Below, one piece after another: positions 6,574-14,590 of a DNA stretch of 15,556 bases; positions within the stretch are counted from its first letter, which is position 1, and each line of letters opens with the position of its first letter. The position numbers and the translations under genes were made by a program. The stretch is from DAOTTY01 sp964451095 (GTDB taxonomy: Bacteria > Chloroflexota > Anaerolineae > Aggregatilineales > Phototrophicaceae). The stretch covers positions 1 to 15,556 of the forward strand of contig CAYVGI010000122.1 in the NCBI GenBank assembly GCA_964451095.1, in the 5' to 3' direction. Under the pieces are notes generated by a model. It searched no databases, was not told the DNA's origin, and saw nothing but the letters and a program-made list of their open reading frames with translations.

Positions 6574-8694
6574 TTAGTCCAGGTAGTCTTCCCATTCGTC
6601 ACGGGAGCGGCTTCCTTTGCGCTTACGCTTGGAAACCACCCGCCCTGCGTTCTCATCGTAGATCAACTGGCGACGCTTGCGCTTACTCTTCTTCTTGGTA
6701 CGCTTGTCGTCGTCGTCATCGTCGTAGTCCTCATCGAAGGAAACGTCTTCCTCCACCTCTTCCGCAGCGGGTTCTTCTTTGTCCTTCTTGGGCGGCTTGC
6801 GCTTTGGCTGCGGGTCTATTGGCTCGCCCGGCAGGAACTCCGGCACATCGCCTGCGGGCGTTGGGAACGCCGCCGGGATGGGTTCATCCGCCACGACATC
6901 AGGTGCTGCATCGGCGCTCGCGACCTGTGCTTCTACCTCATGTGGCTCATCATCGCGCACCCCAACCGCTGCAACGGGTTCCGGTGTGTCCTCAACTGCC
7001 GTTTCAACCGTTTCGGCGGGGACTTCTGCCGCTGGAGCGACCTCAACTTCTGCCGCGGGTTCCTCAACATCATGAGGTGGTGCCCCGGGAGCTGTGCCCT
7101 GCTGTGTGGGTGCAGGTTCGGCAGCGACATCGGTCTCGAGTGCCTCCGGTGCTTCGGCTTCCACTTCTACCTGTGGAACAGATAGCTCACCCATCATCGC
7201 TTGCATCATGATATCGTCCAGCGCTTCTTTGATCGTGTCGAACGCGCTATCTGGCAAACCCCGCAGCATCTGGCTGATGTGTCGCTCGTCAATGAGGAAG
7301 CGCCACATGATCTCGCCGACGTTCTCTAACGACTCCAGCTTGGCGACGATGTGCGGCGACGCATTGAGTGAGGTAACGGGAACCTCGAACAGTTGCGGCG
7401 GCACTGTTGCCTTAACCGCTTCAATTTCTGCAAGGCGTGCCTGCCGCTCTTCTTCGCGAGCCTCCACCAGGGCGTTTTCCGCCAGGTTCGCCACATCGTT
7501 GAGCACCTGGTACTCTTCCGGCATGACGGTGCGGTTTTGTTCGCGCTTTTGCATGATGCGCTGCGCGTCTTCGATAAGCGTTTCGTTATCGGAGAACAAC
7601 CCGCTGAATGTAGGCGCGTTGATGTTGTTGATGACGTCTTCAACCGCTTCCACGACGCTCTTGATGTCGATGCGCCAGCCAGTGAGCTTTGCTGCAAGGC
7701 GGGCGTTTTGCCCTTCGCGCCCAATGGCAAGTGACAGTTGATCGTCCGGCACGATGACCACAGCAGTGCGCCCGTTTTCGATGTCCTCTTCCAGGTAAAC
7801 ACCGGTCACACGCGCCGGGCTAAGCGCACGCGAGATGAACTGTTTCGCGTCCGACTGCCATTCAATGACGTCAATTTTCTCCTCATGCAGTTCGCGCACG
7901 ATGTTCTGGATACGCATCCCACGCATACCCACACAAGCACCGACCGGGTCAATGCCTTCTTGCAGTGCTGCCACGGCAACCTTGGAGCGATGCCCTGCCT
8001 CGCGTGCGATGCTCTTGATTTCTACCTGCCCGTTGTATATTTCCGGCACTTCAAACTCGAGCAGGCGCTTGAGCATGTTGCGGTGGGCACGGCTGACCAC
8101 AATTTGCGGTCCCTTGCTGGTCTTCTTGACTTCCACCACGTAAACGCGCAGCTTGTCGTGCTGGCGGTAGCGCTCACCGGGGATTTGGTGCGAGCGTGGC
8201 ATAACTGCCTCTGCACGCCCCAGGCTGACGGTGACGGTGCCGCTGTTCACGTTTTGCACCGTGCCCGTGACGACATCGCCTTCGCGCCCCAGGTACTCCT
8301 CGTAGAGTGTGTTGCGCTCCGCCTCGCGGATTTTTTGCAGGATCACCTGCTTGGCAGTTTGCGCGGCGATGCGCCCAAACTGTTTGGTGGTGCCTTCCAC
8401 CTGCACCATAACCATATCGTCTAGCTGTGCTTCCGGGTTGTAGAAGCGTGCTTTCTCCAGCGAGACTTCGGTGAGGTCGTTCATCACATCGCTGACGACT
8501 TCTTTTTCCACCAGGATGCGAGTGCGCCCGGTAGCAGGGTCAATGGTTGCTTCGACCTGCTGGGCAGCACTAGCGCCGGAGTAGCGCCGATAGGCGGAAA
8601 CTAGCGCTGTTTTCAGCGCTTCCAGCACTGTTTCTTGCGGGAGCGCACGCTGGTTTTTGATTTCGTTAAAGGCGAGTTCAAACTCGTTTCTCAT
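6574..8694 (-). CDS. nusA: Transcription elongation/antitermination factor NusA with long charged C-terminal extension
   Basis: NusA binds RNA polymerase and nascent RNA to control pausing, termination and antitermination. From ATG 8694 (MRNEFELAFNEIKNQR) it has 706 residues. The order is the RNAP-binding NTD (about 1-125), S1 (about 134-200, REGDVVTGTVQNVNSGTVTV), KH1 (about 205-280, GACVGMRGMRIQNIVREL) and KH2 (about 285-350, LSLAIGREGQNARLAAKLTGW). A helical region continues to about 520 (ERHISQMLRGLPDSAFDTIKEALD looks like a helix-hairpin-helix-type module). Then comes a low-complexity Ala/Glu/Pro/Val stretch and a terminal block of six aspartates next to Lys/Arg-rich runs. Typical NusA has 350-500 residues. 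A Met two codons upstream is possible. No consensus promoter is clear in the leader. It is the first gene of its operon, with rimP absent in front. Confidence 0.95.
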   Translation of the reverse strand: MRNEFELAFNEIKNQRALPQETVLEALKTALVSAYRRYSGASAAQQVEATIDPATGRTRILVEKEVVSDVMNDLTEVSLEKARFYNPEAQLDDMVMVQVEGTTKQFGRIAAQTAKQVILQKIREAERNTLYEEYLGREGDVVTGTVQNVNSGTVTVSLGRAEAVMPRSHQIPGERYRQHDKLRVYVVEVKKTSKGPQIVVSRAHRNMLKRLLEFEVPEIYNGQVEIKSIAREAGHRSKVAVAALQEGIDPVGACVGMRGMRIQNIVRELHEEKIDVIEWQSDAKQFISRALSPARVTGVYLEEDIENGRTAVVIVPDDQLSLAIGREGQNARLAAKLTGWRIDIKSVVEAVEDVINNINAPTFSGLFSDNETLIEDAQRIMQKREQNRTVMPEEYQVLNDVANLAENALVEAREEERQARLAEIEAVKATVPPQLFEVPVTSLNASPHIVAKLESLENVGEIMWRFLIDERHISQMLRGLPDSAFDTIKEALDDIMMQAMMGELSVPQVEVEAEAPEALETDVAAEPAPTQQGTAPGAPPHDVEEPAAEVEVAPAAEVPAETVETAVEDTPEPVAAVGVRDDEPHEVEAQVASADAAPDVVADEPIPAAFPTPAGDVPEFLPGEPIDPQPKRKPPKKDKEEPAAEEVEEDVSFDEDYDDDDDDKRTKKKSKRKRRQLIYDENAGRVVSKRKRKGSRSRDEWEDYLD

Positions 8695-8840
8695 AGGCAT
8701 ACCACTTGGGGTTGTCACTTTAACTGGACGGTACACGCAGCTCTGCTGGCGCTAGCGCACCACACACCGCTACATTGTCAGGTCAACTTTAGACGGGAGG
8801 GCGCAGTCGCGCCAGTGGAATGACTGCTTTCCGTTAGATA
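8695..8840 (-). other. nusA 5' leader region
   Basis: This stretch lies between the terminator-like hairpins and the nusA start. A TTGACC box sits at 8781-8786 on the minus strand, but no matching -10 lies at normal spacing, so I do not call a promoter. An inverted pair built on GCGCTAGCGC-like sequence is present near 8748-8757. I see no rimP gene here and no recognisable riboswitch. Confidence 0.3.
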
Positions 8841-8841
8841 A

Positions 8842-8867
8842 ACAAAAAGTGGGTGCAATCCCCACTT
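8842..8867 (-). terminator. Intrinsic terminator between pheT and nusA
   Basis: On the minus strand AAGTGGG (8867-8861) pairs with CCCACTT (8853-8847) around a 7-base loop and runs directly into TTTTTGTTT. That is a normal rho-independent terminator for transcripts coming from pheT. It separates the pheS-pheT operon from nusA. Confidence 0.7.
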
Positions 8868-8900
8868 CTCCAACGAAACTTACGGTTGAAATATTATCAT

Positions 8901-8932
8901 ACGGCGCTGGCGTACACAAGAGCCAGCGCCGT
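8901..8932 (-). terminator. Strong hairpin just downstream of pheT
   Basis: An 11-bp perfect inverted repeat (ACGGCGCTGGC / GCCAGCGCCGT) with a 10-base loop starts 12 bases after the pheT stop. The bases that follow on the minus strand are A/T-rich but not a clean U-tract. It may act with the terminator at 8842-8867 as a tandem stop, or protect the mRNA 3' end. Confidence 0.5.
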
Positions 8933-8943
8933 GTGCCGAGGGG

Positions 8944-11520
8944 CTAACCGCGCAATTCTGCGCCCAGGCGCTTCTCTGCCGCTTTGACGATCTTTTTGTG
9001 TACCTTCGCCACCTCTTTGTCCGTGAGCGTTTTCTCGTCGGTCTGGTAGGTGAGGCTGTAGGCAATGCTCTTCTTGCCTTCCGGGATAGGGTCGCCCGTG
9101 TACACATCGAACGGGCGCACATCCCGCAGCAGGTCACCCCCAGCACTCCAGATCACGGTTTCCACCTCGGCGGCGGGTAGGGCGGCGTCCACCACGAGGG
9201 CGATGTCTTGCAATACAGGGGGTGTGATAGGCAGTGCCGTCACACTTGCGTCTTCCATGTGGTCGAGCATTGAATCTAAGTCTAGCTCTGCAATGAAGAC
9301 GGGCGCGTTGGTAATTTCGAACGCCTGCGCGACACGCGGGTGCAGCTCGCCAAAGTTGCCGATGACCTGCCCACCCACGCTGAGGGCGGCACTCCTGCCG
9401 GGATGGTAGGTAGTGTGTGCGGAGCGGGCGATGGTGTAGCCAGTGATATTCAGCCCGTTCAGGATGCCTTCTATCGTGCCCTTCATGTCAAAAAAGTCCA
9501 TGAGTGCATCGTTGTCACCGTTACGGCTCCAATCGCTGATGGGGGAGCGCGTGCCTGTCATCAGCAGCCCAAGCCGCCCCGGTTCGTCTGGCAGGGGGGC
9601 ATCACCTTTGAGGTAGACACTGCCGATTTCGAATACTGCCTGGCGTGCCTGGTAACGCATATTAGACGCTGCGTTTTCCAACAAGTTTACGAGCAGGGTG
9701 TGCCGCAGCACTGTTTTGTCTGCCGCGATGGGGTTCGCCATCGTCACGTAATCAGCGTTGGGCAAGCTGCTTGCCTCACCCGGCGGCACCAATTGCGCCT
9801 CACGCTCCGGCGTGGTGAAGCGGTAGCTGATGTTCTCTCGTAGTCCCAGGTTAACTAGCAAGTTGCGCAGGATTTCTTCACGCTCTAGCCTGGGGTTGCC
9901 TAACTGTGCGGGCATCGTGTCTGCAATCACGGTTGCCGGGATGTCATCGTAGCCGTGAATGCGAGCAATCTCCTCAATGAGCGCTGCTTGCCCCTCCACG
10001 CCGGGGTTGATGTCCATGCGGTGGGCGGGCACCGTCACGCGCAGGGAGTTCTTGGTGTATTCCACCTCGAATTCGAGCCGACGTAGGATGTCTGCCGCTT
10101 CCTCAATTGAGAAGTCCATGCCCATGATGCGGCGGACTTCACCGATTGTCAGGTCGATCTCGACGGTTTGGGGCGGGTGCGGATAGGCGTCGATAATCCC
10201 CTCGGCAATTTGCCCACCGCCCGTCTGCCGCATCAGTTCAATGCCGCGCTTGACGCCGAGGATTGCCTGGGAGGGATGTACGCCACGCGAGAAGCGTGTG
10301 CCCGCCTCTGTAAACACTTTTTGTCCCTGTTGTGTGCGGCGGATGTTGATGAAATCCCAGGCAGCAGCCTCCAGCAGCACGTTTTTGGTGTTTTCATCGA
10401 TTTCGGTTTCCGCGCCGCCCATCACACCGCCCAGGCTGAGCACGCCTTCTGTGTCGCAGACGAGAATGTTGTGGGGTTCCAGTTCGCGCTTTATCTCATC
10501 AAGTGTCTCTAGCGTTTCGCCTTCGTGCGGCAGCCGGGTGATGATGGTTGGCGTTTTGAGCCTGCCCTTGGTGCGTGCGACCAGTTTGTCGTAGTCAAAG
10601 GCGTGCAGGGGTTGCCCAATCTCGAACGTGATGTAGTTGGTGATGTCCACAATGTTGTTGATGGGGCGCTGCCCAACCGACCGCAGCCGCCGTTGCAGCC
10701 ACACCGGGGACTCCTGAACGGTGGTATCGCGCAGCAGCGCCAGCGTGAAGCGTGGGTTCAGCGATGGCTCTTGAATATCGATAGAGACAGCGTTTTGGAT
10801 ATTGGTGCCCTCCGCTACAACGTCGTAGGACGGGTAGCGGAGCACTTTGTCGAGCAGCGCGGCTACCTCCCGTGCTACACCGACGATACTAAACGCACGG
10901 GCAAGGTTCGGCGTCAGTTCGATTTCTATCACGACATCGCCGAACACGTCCTGCATGGCGGTGCCGGGGGGCAGCGGATTGCCGTTGCGGTCTGTGGGTT
11001 GTTCGTGCATCAGGATGATGCCCTCGTGCGCGTCGCTGATGCCGAGTTCCTTCTCGCTGCACACCATGCTCTTGTTGTAGATGCCGCGCAGTTCCTTGCC
11101 CTTCAAGATCATGCGCTTGGGTTCGTCGCTGTGCCCGTCCCAAACCTCTGCACCCTCTGCTGCAAATGCTGTCCACACGGGTGGGTCTAGCGTGCCCTGG
11201 TCTTTGTACTCGAACAGGTTGGGCGCACCTGTGACGCACTGCTCCATCTCGTCGCCGCCGTAGTCCACCATGGCGAGCACCAGCTTATCCGCGTCCGGGT
11301 GTGCCTTCACCTCGCGTACAGCGCCCAGCAACAGCTTTTCGCGGTCCCACACAAGGTGATCGGACGGCGGCATACGCACCCCTTCGACGTGCCCCTGCGG
11401 CACACCAACGTAGTGCAACTTGGCGACTTCTAGCCCTGCGAGTGTGAGACGCTCCGCAAGCAGTTCTACGGGAATGTCTATGTCAACGTATTCCTGCAAC
11501 CAGGAAAGGGGTACCAGCAT
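8944..11520 (-). CDS. pheT: Phenylalanyl-tRNA synthetase beta subunit
   Basis: PheT forms the alpha2-beta2 PheRS with PheS, binds tRNA-Phe and edits mischarged tyrosine. The 858 residues are slightly above the usual ~800. The N-terminus MLVPLSWLQEYVDIDIPVELLAERL is typical. An EMAP-like tRNA-binding OB domain follows (about 60-200, with LRGIYNKSMVCSEKELG), then the B3/B4 editing region, which begins after PNLARAFSIVGVARE. The B5 domain comes next (near residues 420-490, ending PAHRMDINPGVEGQAALIEEIARIHGYDDIP), then a catalytic-like core. The C-terminal FDX-ACB anticodon-binding domain (about 765-858) includes SIAYSLTYQTDEKTLTDKEV. The ATG at 11520 has AAGGAG 10 bases upstream. It lies 41 bases after the SGNH gene and is the last gene of the T-box operon. 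Confidence 0.97.
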   Translation of the reverse strand: MLVPLSWLQEYVDIDIPVELLAERLTLAGLEVAKLHYVGVPQGHVEGVRMPPSDHLVWDREKLLLGAVREVKAHPDADKLVLAMVDYGGDEMEQCVTGAPNLFEYKDQGTLDPPVWTAFAAEGAEVWDGHSDEPKRMILKGKELRGIYNKSMVCSEKELGISDAHEGIILMHEQPTDRNGNPLPPGTAMQDVFGDVVIEIELTPNLARAFSIVGVAREVAALLDKVLRYPSYDVVAEGTNIQNAVSIDIQEPSLNPRFTLALLRDTTVQESPVWLQRRLRSVGQRPINNIVDITNYITFEIGQPLHAFDYDKLVARTKGRLKTPTIITRLPHEGETLETLDEIKRELEPHNILVCDTEGVLSLGGVMGGAETEIDENTKNVLLEAAAWDFINIRRTQQGQKVFTEAGTRFSRGVHPSQAILGVKRGIELMRQTGGGQIAEGIIDAYPHPPQTVEIDLTIGEVRRIMGMDFSIEEAADILRRLEFEVEYTKNSLRVTVPAHRMDINPGVEGQAALIEEIARIHGYDDIPATVIADTMPAQLGNPRLEREEILRNLLVNLGLRENISYRFTTPEREAQLVPPGEASSLPNADYVTMANPIAADKTVLRHTLLVNLLENAASNMRYQARQAVFEIGSVYLKGDAPLPDEPGRLGLLMTGTRSPISDWSRNGDNDALMDFFDMKGTIEGILNGLNITGYTIARSAHTTYHPGRSAALSVGGQVIGNFGELHPRVAQAFEITNAPVFIAELDLDSMLDHMEDASVTALPITPPVLQDIALVVDAALPAAEVETVIWSAGGDLLRDVRPFDVYTGDPIPEGKKSIAYSLTYQTDEKTLTDKEVAKVHKKIVKAAEKRLGAELRG

Positions 11521-11561
11521 GTTGTGTTTGCTCCTTGTATTCGTGTGTGTACAAAAGCGCG

Positions 11562-12809
11562 TTAGTTCAAGCGCATTCGGTCTAGCATAATATCTGCGAT
11601 GATGGCGTTACCCTCCGGCACGATGTGGTACGGATCGGACCACAGGAAGCGTTCTACATCGTCGAATGCACCTGCGATGTAGTGCAGGTTGTCCTGCGCG
11701 TCGGCGGCAAGCTCTACCTGTGCATAGGTGAGCGCGTAAGCGTCTTCCCATGCGCCTAACCCACCTGCGAACTGTGCTTCCTCCGGTAAAAGCGGTTTCT
11801 CAGTGAGTGGCAGCACCGGCTGCCAGAAGAACCCATAGGCAAAGTCGTACTCCTGCGCCATCCGCTCCACCAGGGCAAGGTTTAACAGGTAGGCGCGGGT
11901 GGTTTCGTCTGCCTGTTGTTCCCAGTTTGGTTCAACGGCTGCGGGCTGCCCGCCTGCCGCAAAGCGCCCCACAAGCTGCGATGTGTAGGAGTTCCGCAAG
12001 CTTGCGAGCAGCGCATCACCCAGGGTGTTGGGTTGGAAGGCATCACTGACCTGGCTCAGGTTCTGGTGAGCGCCCGCGCCGTTGTTCTGGATGGTTGCCA
12101 GCACATCGTTGATCCCATCGTAGAAAATCACGACATCTGGCACGCGCCCCTGTTGTAGTTCGGTCATCAGCCGCAGCACGCCCTGTGTTGACACATAGCC
12201 CGGCGCACCAAAGTTCACGACGCAAACGGGTTCGCTGCGGGTTTCGCTTAGTGCTGCCTGTACATACGCCGGGATGGTGCCGTCGTCTGGGGCACCCATG
12301 CCCCACATAGTGCTGCCACCGAACATATACACGGTAAAGGCATCGCCCGTGCAGTCCGCGCCGGGCGTCAGGCGGGTGCCATCGGCACGCATGGTGACTG
12401 TTTGCCCCTCGAACGGTGCCTGCTGCCACACGACGAACGGCGCGTACTCGTTTGGGATGCGCTCAATCTCCGTCCAGTGGGTGCTGCCCCAGGTGGCATC
12501 TGCGTAGTACGGCAGGGCAGCGCGGATCTGATTTAGGGTCGGGGTGCGTGGTGTGCTCAGATTGATCATGAGGGCGGATACGGTTTCCATCACCAGCAGC
12601 AGCACAACGGTGTTGACCAGCAGTGTCGCCACGGTCGTGTAGGCAGTGCTGAACCCCCGTGCGGTGAACCGCTCTCCCAGTACCCCGGCGATGATGGGTA
12701 CCGCACCGATCACGAGCAGGGTTAGGGTGGCAACCGTACCCAGGTCGGCAAATGCCAGCCCAACCAGCAGCAAACCGATCACCAGCAGCAGCGCTCGGCG
12801 CAGTATCAT
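11562..12809 (-). CDS. Membrane-anchored SGNH/GDSL-type hydrolase inside the pheS-pheT operon
   Basis: This 415-residue protein begins with three hydrophobic segments (about 5-22, 25-45 and 57-82). A large extracytoplasmic SGNH domain follows. Block I is YMFGGSTMWG with the likely nucleophile S166; block II is VVNFGAPGY (G201); block III is FYDGIND (G232, N234); block V is SDPYH with D392 and H395. All four catalytic blocks are intact, so an esterase, lipase or acyl-transfer activity on an envelope substrate is likely; the substrate is unknown. The ATG at 12809 places the first hydrophobic segment at the N-terminus and follows AGGGG by 8 bases. A longer frame to 13007 overlaps pheS and lacks sense as protein. 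It starts 11 bases after the pheS stop, so it is co-transcribed with pheS and pheT under the T-box. Confidence 0.87.
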   Translation of the reverse strand: MILRRALLLVIGLLLVGLAFADLGTVATLTLLVIGAVPIIAGVLGERFTARGFSTAYTTVATLLVNTVVLLLVMETVSALMINLSTPRTPTLNQIRAALPYYADATWGSTHWTEIERIPNEYAPFVVWQQAPFEGQTVTMRADGTRLTPGADCTGDAFTVYMFGGSTMWGMGAPDDGTIPAYVQAALSETRSEPVCVVNFGAPGYVSTQGVLRLMTELQQGRVPDVVIFYDGINDVLATIQNNGAGAHQNLSQVSDAFQPNTLGDALLASLRNSYTSQLVGRFAAGGQPAAVEPNWEQQADETTRAYLLNLALVERMAQEYDFAYGFFWQPVLPLTEKPLLPEEAQFAGGLGAWEDAYALTYAQVELAADAQDNLHYIAGAFDDVERFLWSDPYHIVPEGNAIIADIMLDRMRLN

Positions 12810-12820
12810 AGCGTGAACCC

Positions 12821-13861
12821 CTAGAACTGCTCTAAGAAGCGTAGGTCGTTGCTCCAGAAGTAGCGAATATCCTGGATGCCGTGCTTGAGCATGGTGATAC
12901 GCTCCGGACCCATGCCAAACGCGAACCCGCTCCATTGGGTGGGGTCGTAGCCGCCGTTTTGCAGCACTACCGGGTTCACCATGCCGCTGCCGCCGATCTC
13001 CAGCCAACCGGTGTACTTACACACGTTGCAGCCCTCGCCATCGCACAAAAAGCACTCCACGTCGATTTCCATGCTCGGCTCGGTGAACGGGAAGTATGAC
13101 GCACGAAAGCGCACCGCGGTGCCCTTACCGAAAAACCGCTCTGCAAAGGCGGCGATGGTGCCTTTGAGGTCTGCCATGGTGACATTGTGCCCCACCGCCA
13201 GCCCCTCTACCTGGTGAAACTGCACTTCGCTGCGGGCAGTAATCTGCTCGTAGCGGTAGCACATGCCGGGCAGGATCACGCGGATGGGTGCTGTGCCGTC
13301 TGCACCGAGTGCTCGCATTGCGCGGATTTGCCCGGGTGAGGTGTGCGTGCGCAGGATAATGTTCGGCTCCGTCGTGTAGAACGTGTCCTGCATATCTCGT
13401 GCCGGGTGGTGCGGCGGGATGTTCAGTAATGTGAAGTTGGTGTCGTCGTCTTCCACGTCGCGGCTGCGGAACACCTGAAAGCCCATGTCTCCCCAGATGC
13501 GGTAGAACTCACGCAGTGTACGGGTGGATGGGTGCAGCCCACCCCGGCTGGACTGACGCCCTGGCATGGTGATGTCGATCTCGCCCTGCTCCAGGTCACG
13601 GGCGAGTTCCCGCTCCTCAATGCGTGTGTTCCGCTCCTCTAGCGCGGCACCGAGCAGGTTTTTGATCTCATTGGCACGCTGCCCGAACGCCGGGCGCTCC
13701 TCTGCGGGGAGCTTGCCCGTGCTGCGCAGCATAGTGGTTACTTCGCCCTTTTTGCCCAGGTAGCGGATTTCCCACTGGTGCAACGTGTCGCTGTCGGCGA
13801 TGTCGCCTAGCTCCGCCAGTGCTTGCTCGTGTACTTTCTCCAACTCGTCCAGCATCGTCAT
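12821..13861 (-). CDS. pheS: Phenylalanyl-tRNA synthetase alpha subunit
   Basis: PheS is the catalytic subunit that activates phenylalanine and charges tRNA-Phe. The 346 residues have the N-terminal coiled-coil tRNA-binding arm (about 1-90) and the class II core. Motif 1/2 signatures are HHPARDMQDTF (151-161), FHQVEG (215-220) and FRASYFPFTEPS (252-263). Motif 3 is GFAFGMGPER (312-321). An insert with C270, C273, C278 and C281 (CFLCDGEGCNVC) looks like a small zinc knuckle; it is common in some PheS lineages. I chose the ATG at 13861 (MTMLDELEKV), with AAGGAG 13 bases upstream; the second Met two codons in is an alternative. The reading frame further upstream lies inside the T-box leader. Expression is expected to rise when tRNA-Phe is uncharged. 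Confidence 0.97.
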   Translation of the reverse strand: MTMLDELEKVHEQALAELGDIADSDTLHQWEIRYLGKKGEVTTMLRSTGKLPAEERPAFGQRANEIKNLLGAALEERNTRIEERELARDLEQGEIDITMPGRQSSRGGLHPSTRTLREFYRIWGDMGFQVFRSRDVEDDDTNFTLLNIPPHHPARDMQDTFYTTEPNIILRTHTSPGQIRAMRALGADGTAPIRVILPGMCYRYEQITARSEVQFHQVEGLAVGHNVTMADLKGTIAAFAERFFGKGTAVRFRASYFPFTEPSMEIDVECFLCDGEGCNVCKYTGWLEIGGSGMVNPVVLQNGGYDPTQWSGFAFGMGPERITMLKHGIQDIRYFWSNDLRFLEQF

Positions 13862-13910
13862 GTTTTGCTTGGTGCTCCTTGTTGTGTTTGCGCCTGTCCT
13901 GTGTCCCAAC

Positions 13911-13947
13911 AAAAAACGCCCCCATCCCATGTACAGGGACGAGAGCG
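13911..13947 (-). terminator. Regulated intrinsic terminator of the pheS T-box leader
   Basis: On the minus strand CGCTCTCGTCCC pairs over 12 positions (including G-U pairs) with GGGATGGGGGCG across a 7-base loop, followed by six Ts. The 5' arm contains the GTCCC that would otherwise pair with the T-box to form the antiterminator. It lies 50 bases before the pheS start. Confidence 0.88.
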
Positions 13948-14190
13948 CATTATTTGCACTATCGCGGTACCACCCTGCTTGGCACATTGTGCGTGCCCAG
14001 CTCTGGTTGCCCGGTAACACTGGGCACAGCGGGGGAGGCTACTGACACGCTTGCGTGTTCACCTGCCAGCTCTAGAGGGAATTCCGCTACTCGCTCACCT
14101 GCCAACGCTCTCAGTCTAGGGTGTTGGCTCCCTGTTGGGGCATTTGGTAACGGACTGTCTCCGTCGTTGCTTTTGTTTTTGATCTGAATT
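13911..14190 (-). ncRNA. T-box riboswitch (tRNA-Phe responsive) upstream of pheS
   Basis: The leader carries the invariant T-box AGGGTGGTACCGCG at 13976-13963 on the minus strand. In stem I, CCGUUAC (14153-14147) pairs with GUAGCGG (14090-14084), and the bulge that follows reads AAUUCC, giving a UUC specifier at 14081-14079. UUC is a phenylalanine codon, matching the pheS-pheT genes below. A perfect 8-bp stem GUGCCCAG/CUGGGCAC lies between stem I and the T-box, in the place of stem III. When uncharged tRNA-Phe binds, the T-box sequence should pair into the antiterminator and prevent the downstream terminator. The stem I 5' end is near 14170. Confidence 0.92.
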
Positions 14191-14196
14191 GTGCTA

Positions 14197-14225
14197 AAGG
14201 TAGGTGCTCTCGCGGGTAATGTCAA
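14197..14225 (-). promoter_or_regulatory. Sigma-70-type promoter of the pheS-SGNH-pheT operon
   Basis: On the minus strand TTGACA (14225-14220) is separated by 17 bases from TACCTT (14202-14197). This gives a start near 14190, about 20 bases before stem I of the T-box. The -35 is perfect and the -10 matches at the key first, second and last positions. Confidence 0.65.
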
Positions 14226-14301
14226 GACGGGTTTGTGTGAAAATGCGAACCTAATTAACCCTTGTGACCCTTTAAAACTTGTTTAAGATAACTCTAGTCT
14301 C

Positions 14302-14331
14302 TTGACGCATCTAGTTGTGCTATGTTACCGT
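14302..14331 (+). promoter_or_regulatory. Possible divergent promoter for the small HTH gene
   Basis: TTGACG (14302-14307) is followed after 18 bases by TACCGT (14326-14331), about 30 bases before the HTH gene start. An alternative is TTGTGA with TAAGAT (16-base spacing) near 14262-14289. Both -10 elements are imperfect. Confidence 0.3.
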
Positions 14332-14360
14332 GTGAAACGGAAGTGAAAGGACACACTTCA

Positions 14361-14585
14361 ATGGTCGATACACAGAACAGTTCCAAACTAAAGATCGAAC
14401 CCGGGGCGGTCTATTCCCGCCAGGAAGCTGCAGAGGCGCTGGGCATCAGCCTGAGTACCCTGAAGCGGTTGATCAAGAAGGGACACCTGAAAGTCAGCAA
14501 GCCGAACGGAATGCGCCGGGTGTTTATCACAGGCGAAAGTATTCTGGGAATGCTTGACGACACAACGATTGAGAAAGGCGCGTAA
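14361..14585 (+). CDS. Small helix-turn-helix protein, excisionase/MerR-like (HTH_17 type)
   Basis: The 74-residue protein is almost entirely one winged-helix DNA-binding module: YSRQEAAEALGISLSTLKRL (about 18-37) supplies the two HTH helices, KKGHLKVSKPNGMRRVFI the wing, and TGESILGML the closing helix. This is the excisionase/MerR N-terminal fold used by phage Xis proteins and by many small chromosomal regulators. There is no effector or catalytic domain. ATG 14361 follows AAAGGA by 9 bases; an upstream in-frame ATG at 14322 lies in the promoter region and is less likely. It is divergent from the T-box operon. No integrase is visible in the window, so a role as excisionase is not supported, and the target is unknown. 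Confidence 0.8.
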   Translation: MVDTQNSSKLKIEPGAVYSRQEAAEALGISLSTLKRLIKKGHLKVSKPNGMRRVFITGESILGMLDDTTIEKGA

Positions 14586-14590
14586 GCAAA

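Noticed and set aside
6469..7741. Several plus-strand ORFs opposite nusA
   Set aside because: They mirror the GC-skewed codons of the NusA gene and its low-complexity tail; none has family features.
14361..14585. Phage excisionase assignment for the small HTH protein
   Set aside because: The fold fits, but no integrase, attachment-site repeat or phage gene is visible, so only the fold is reported.
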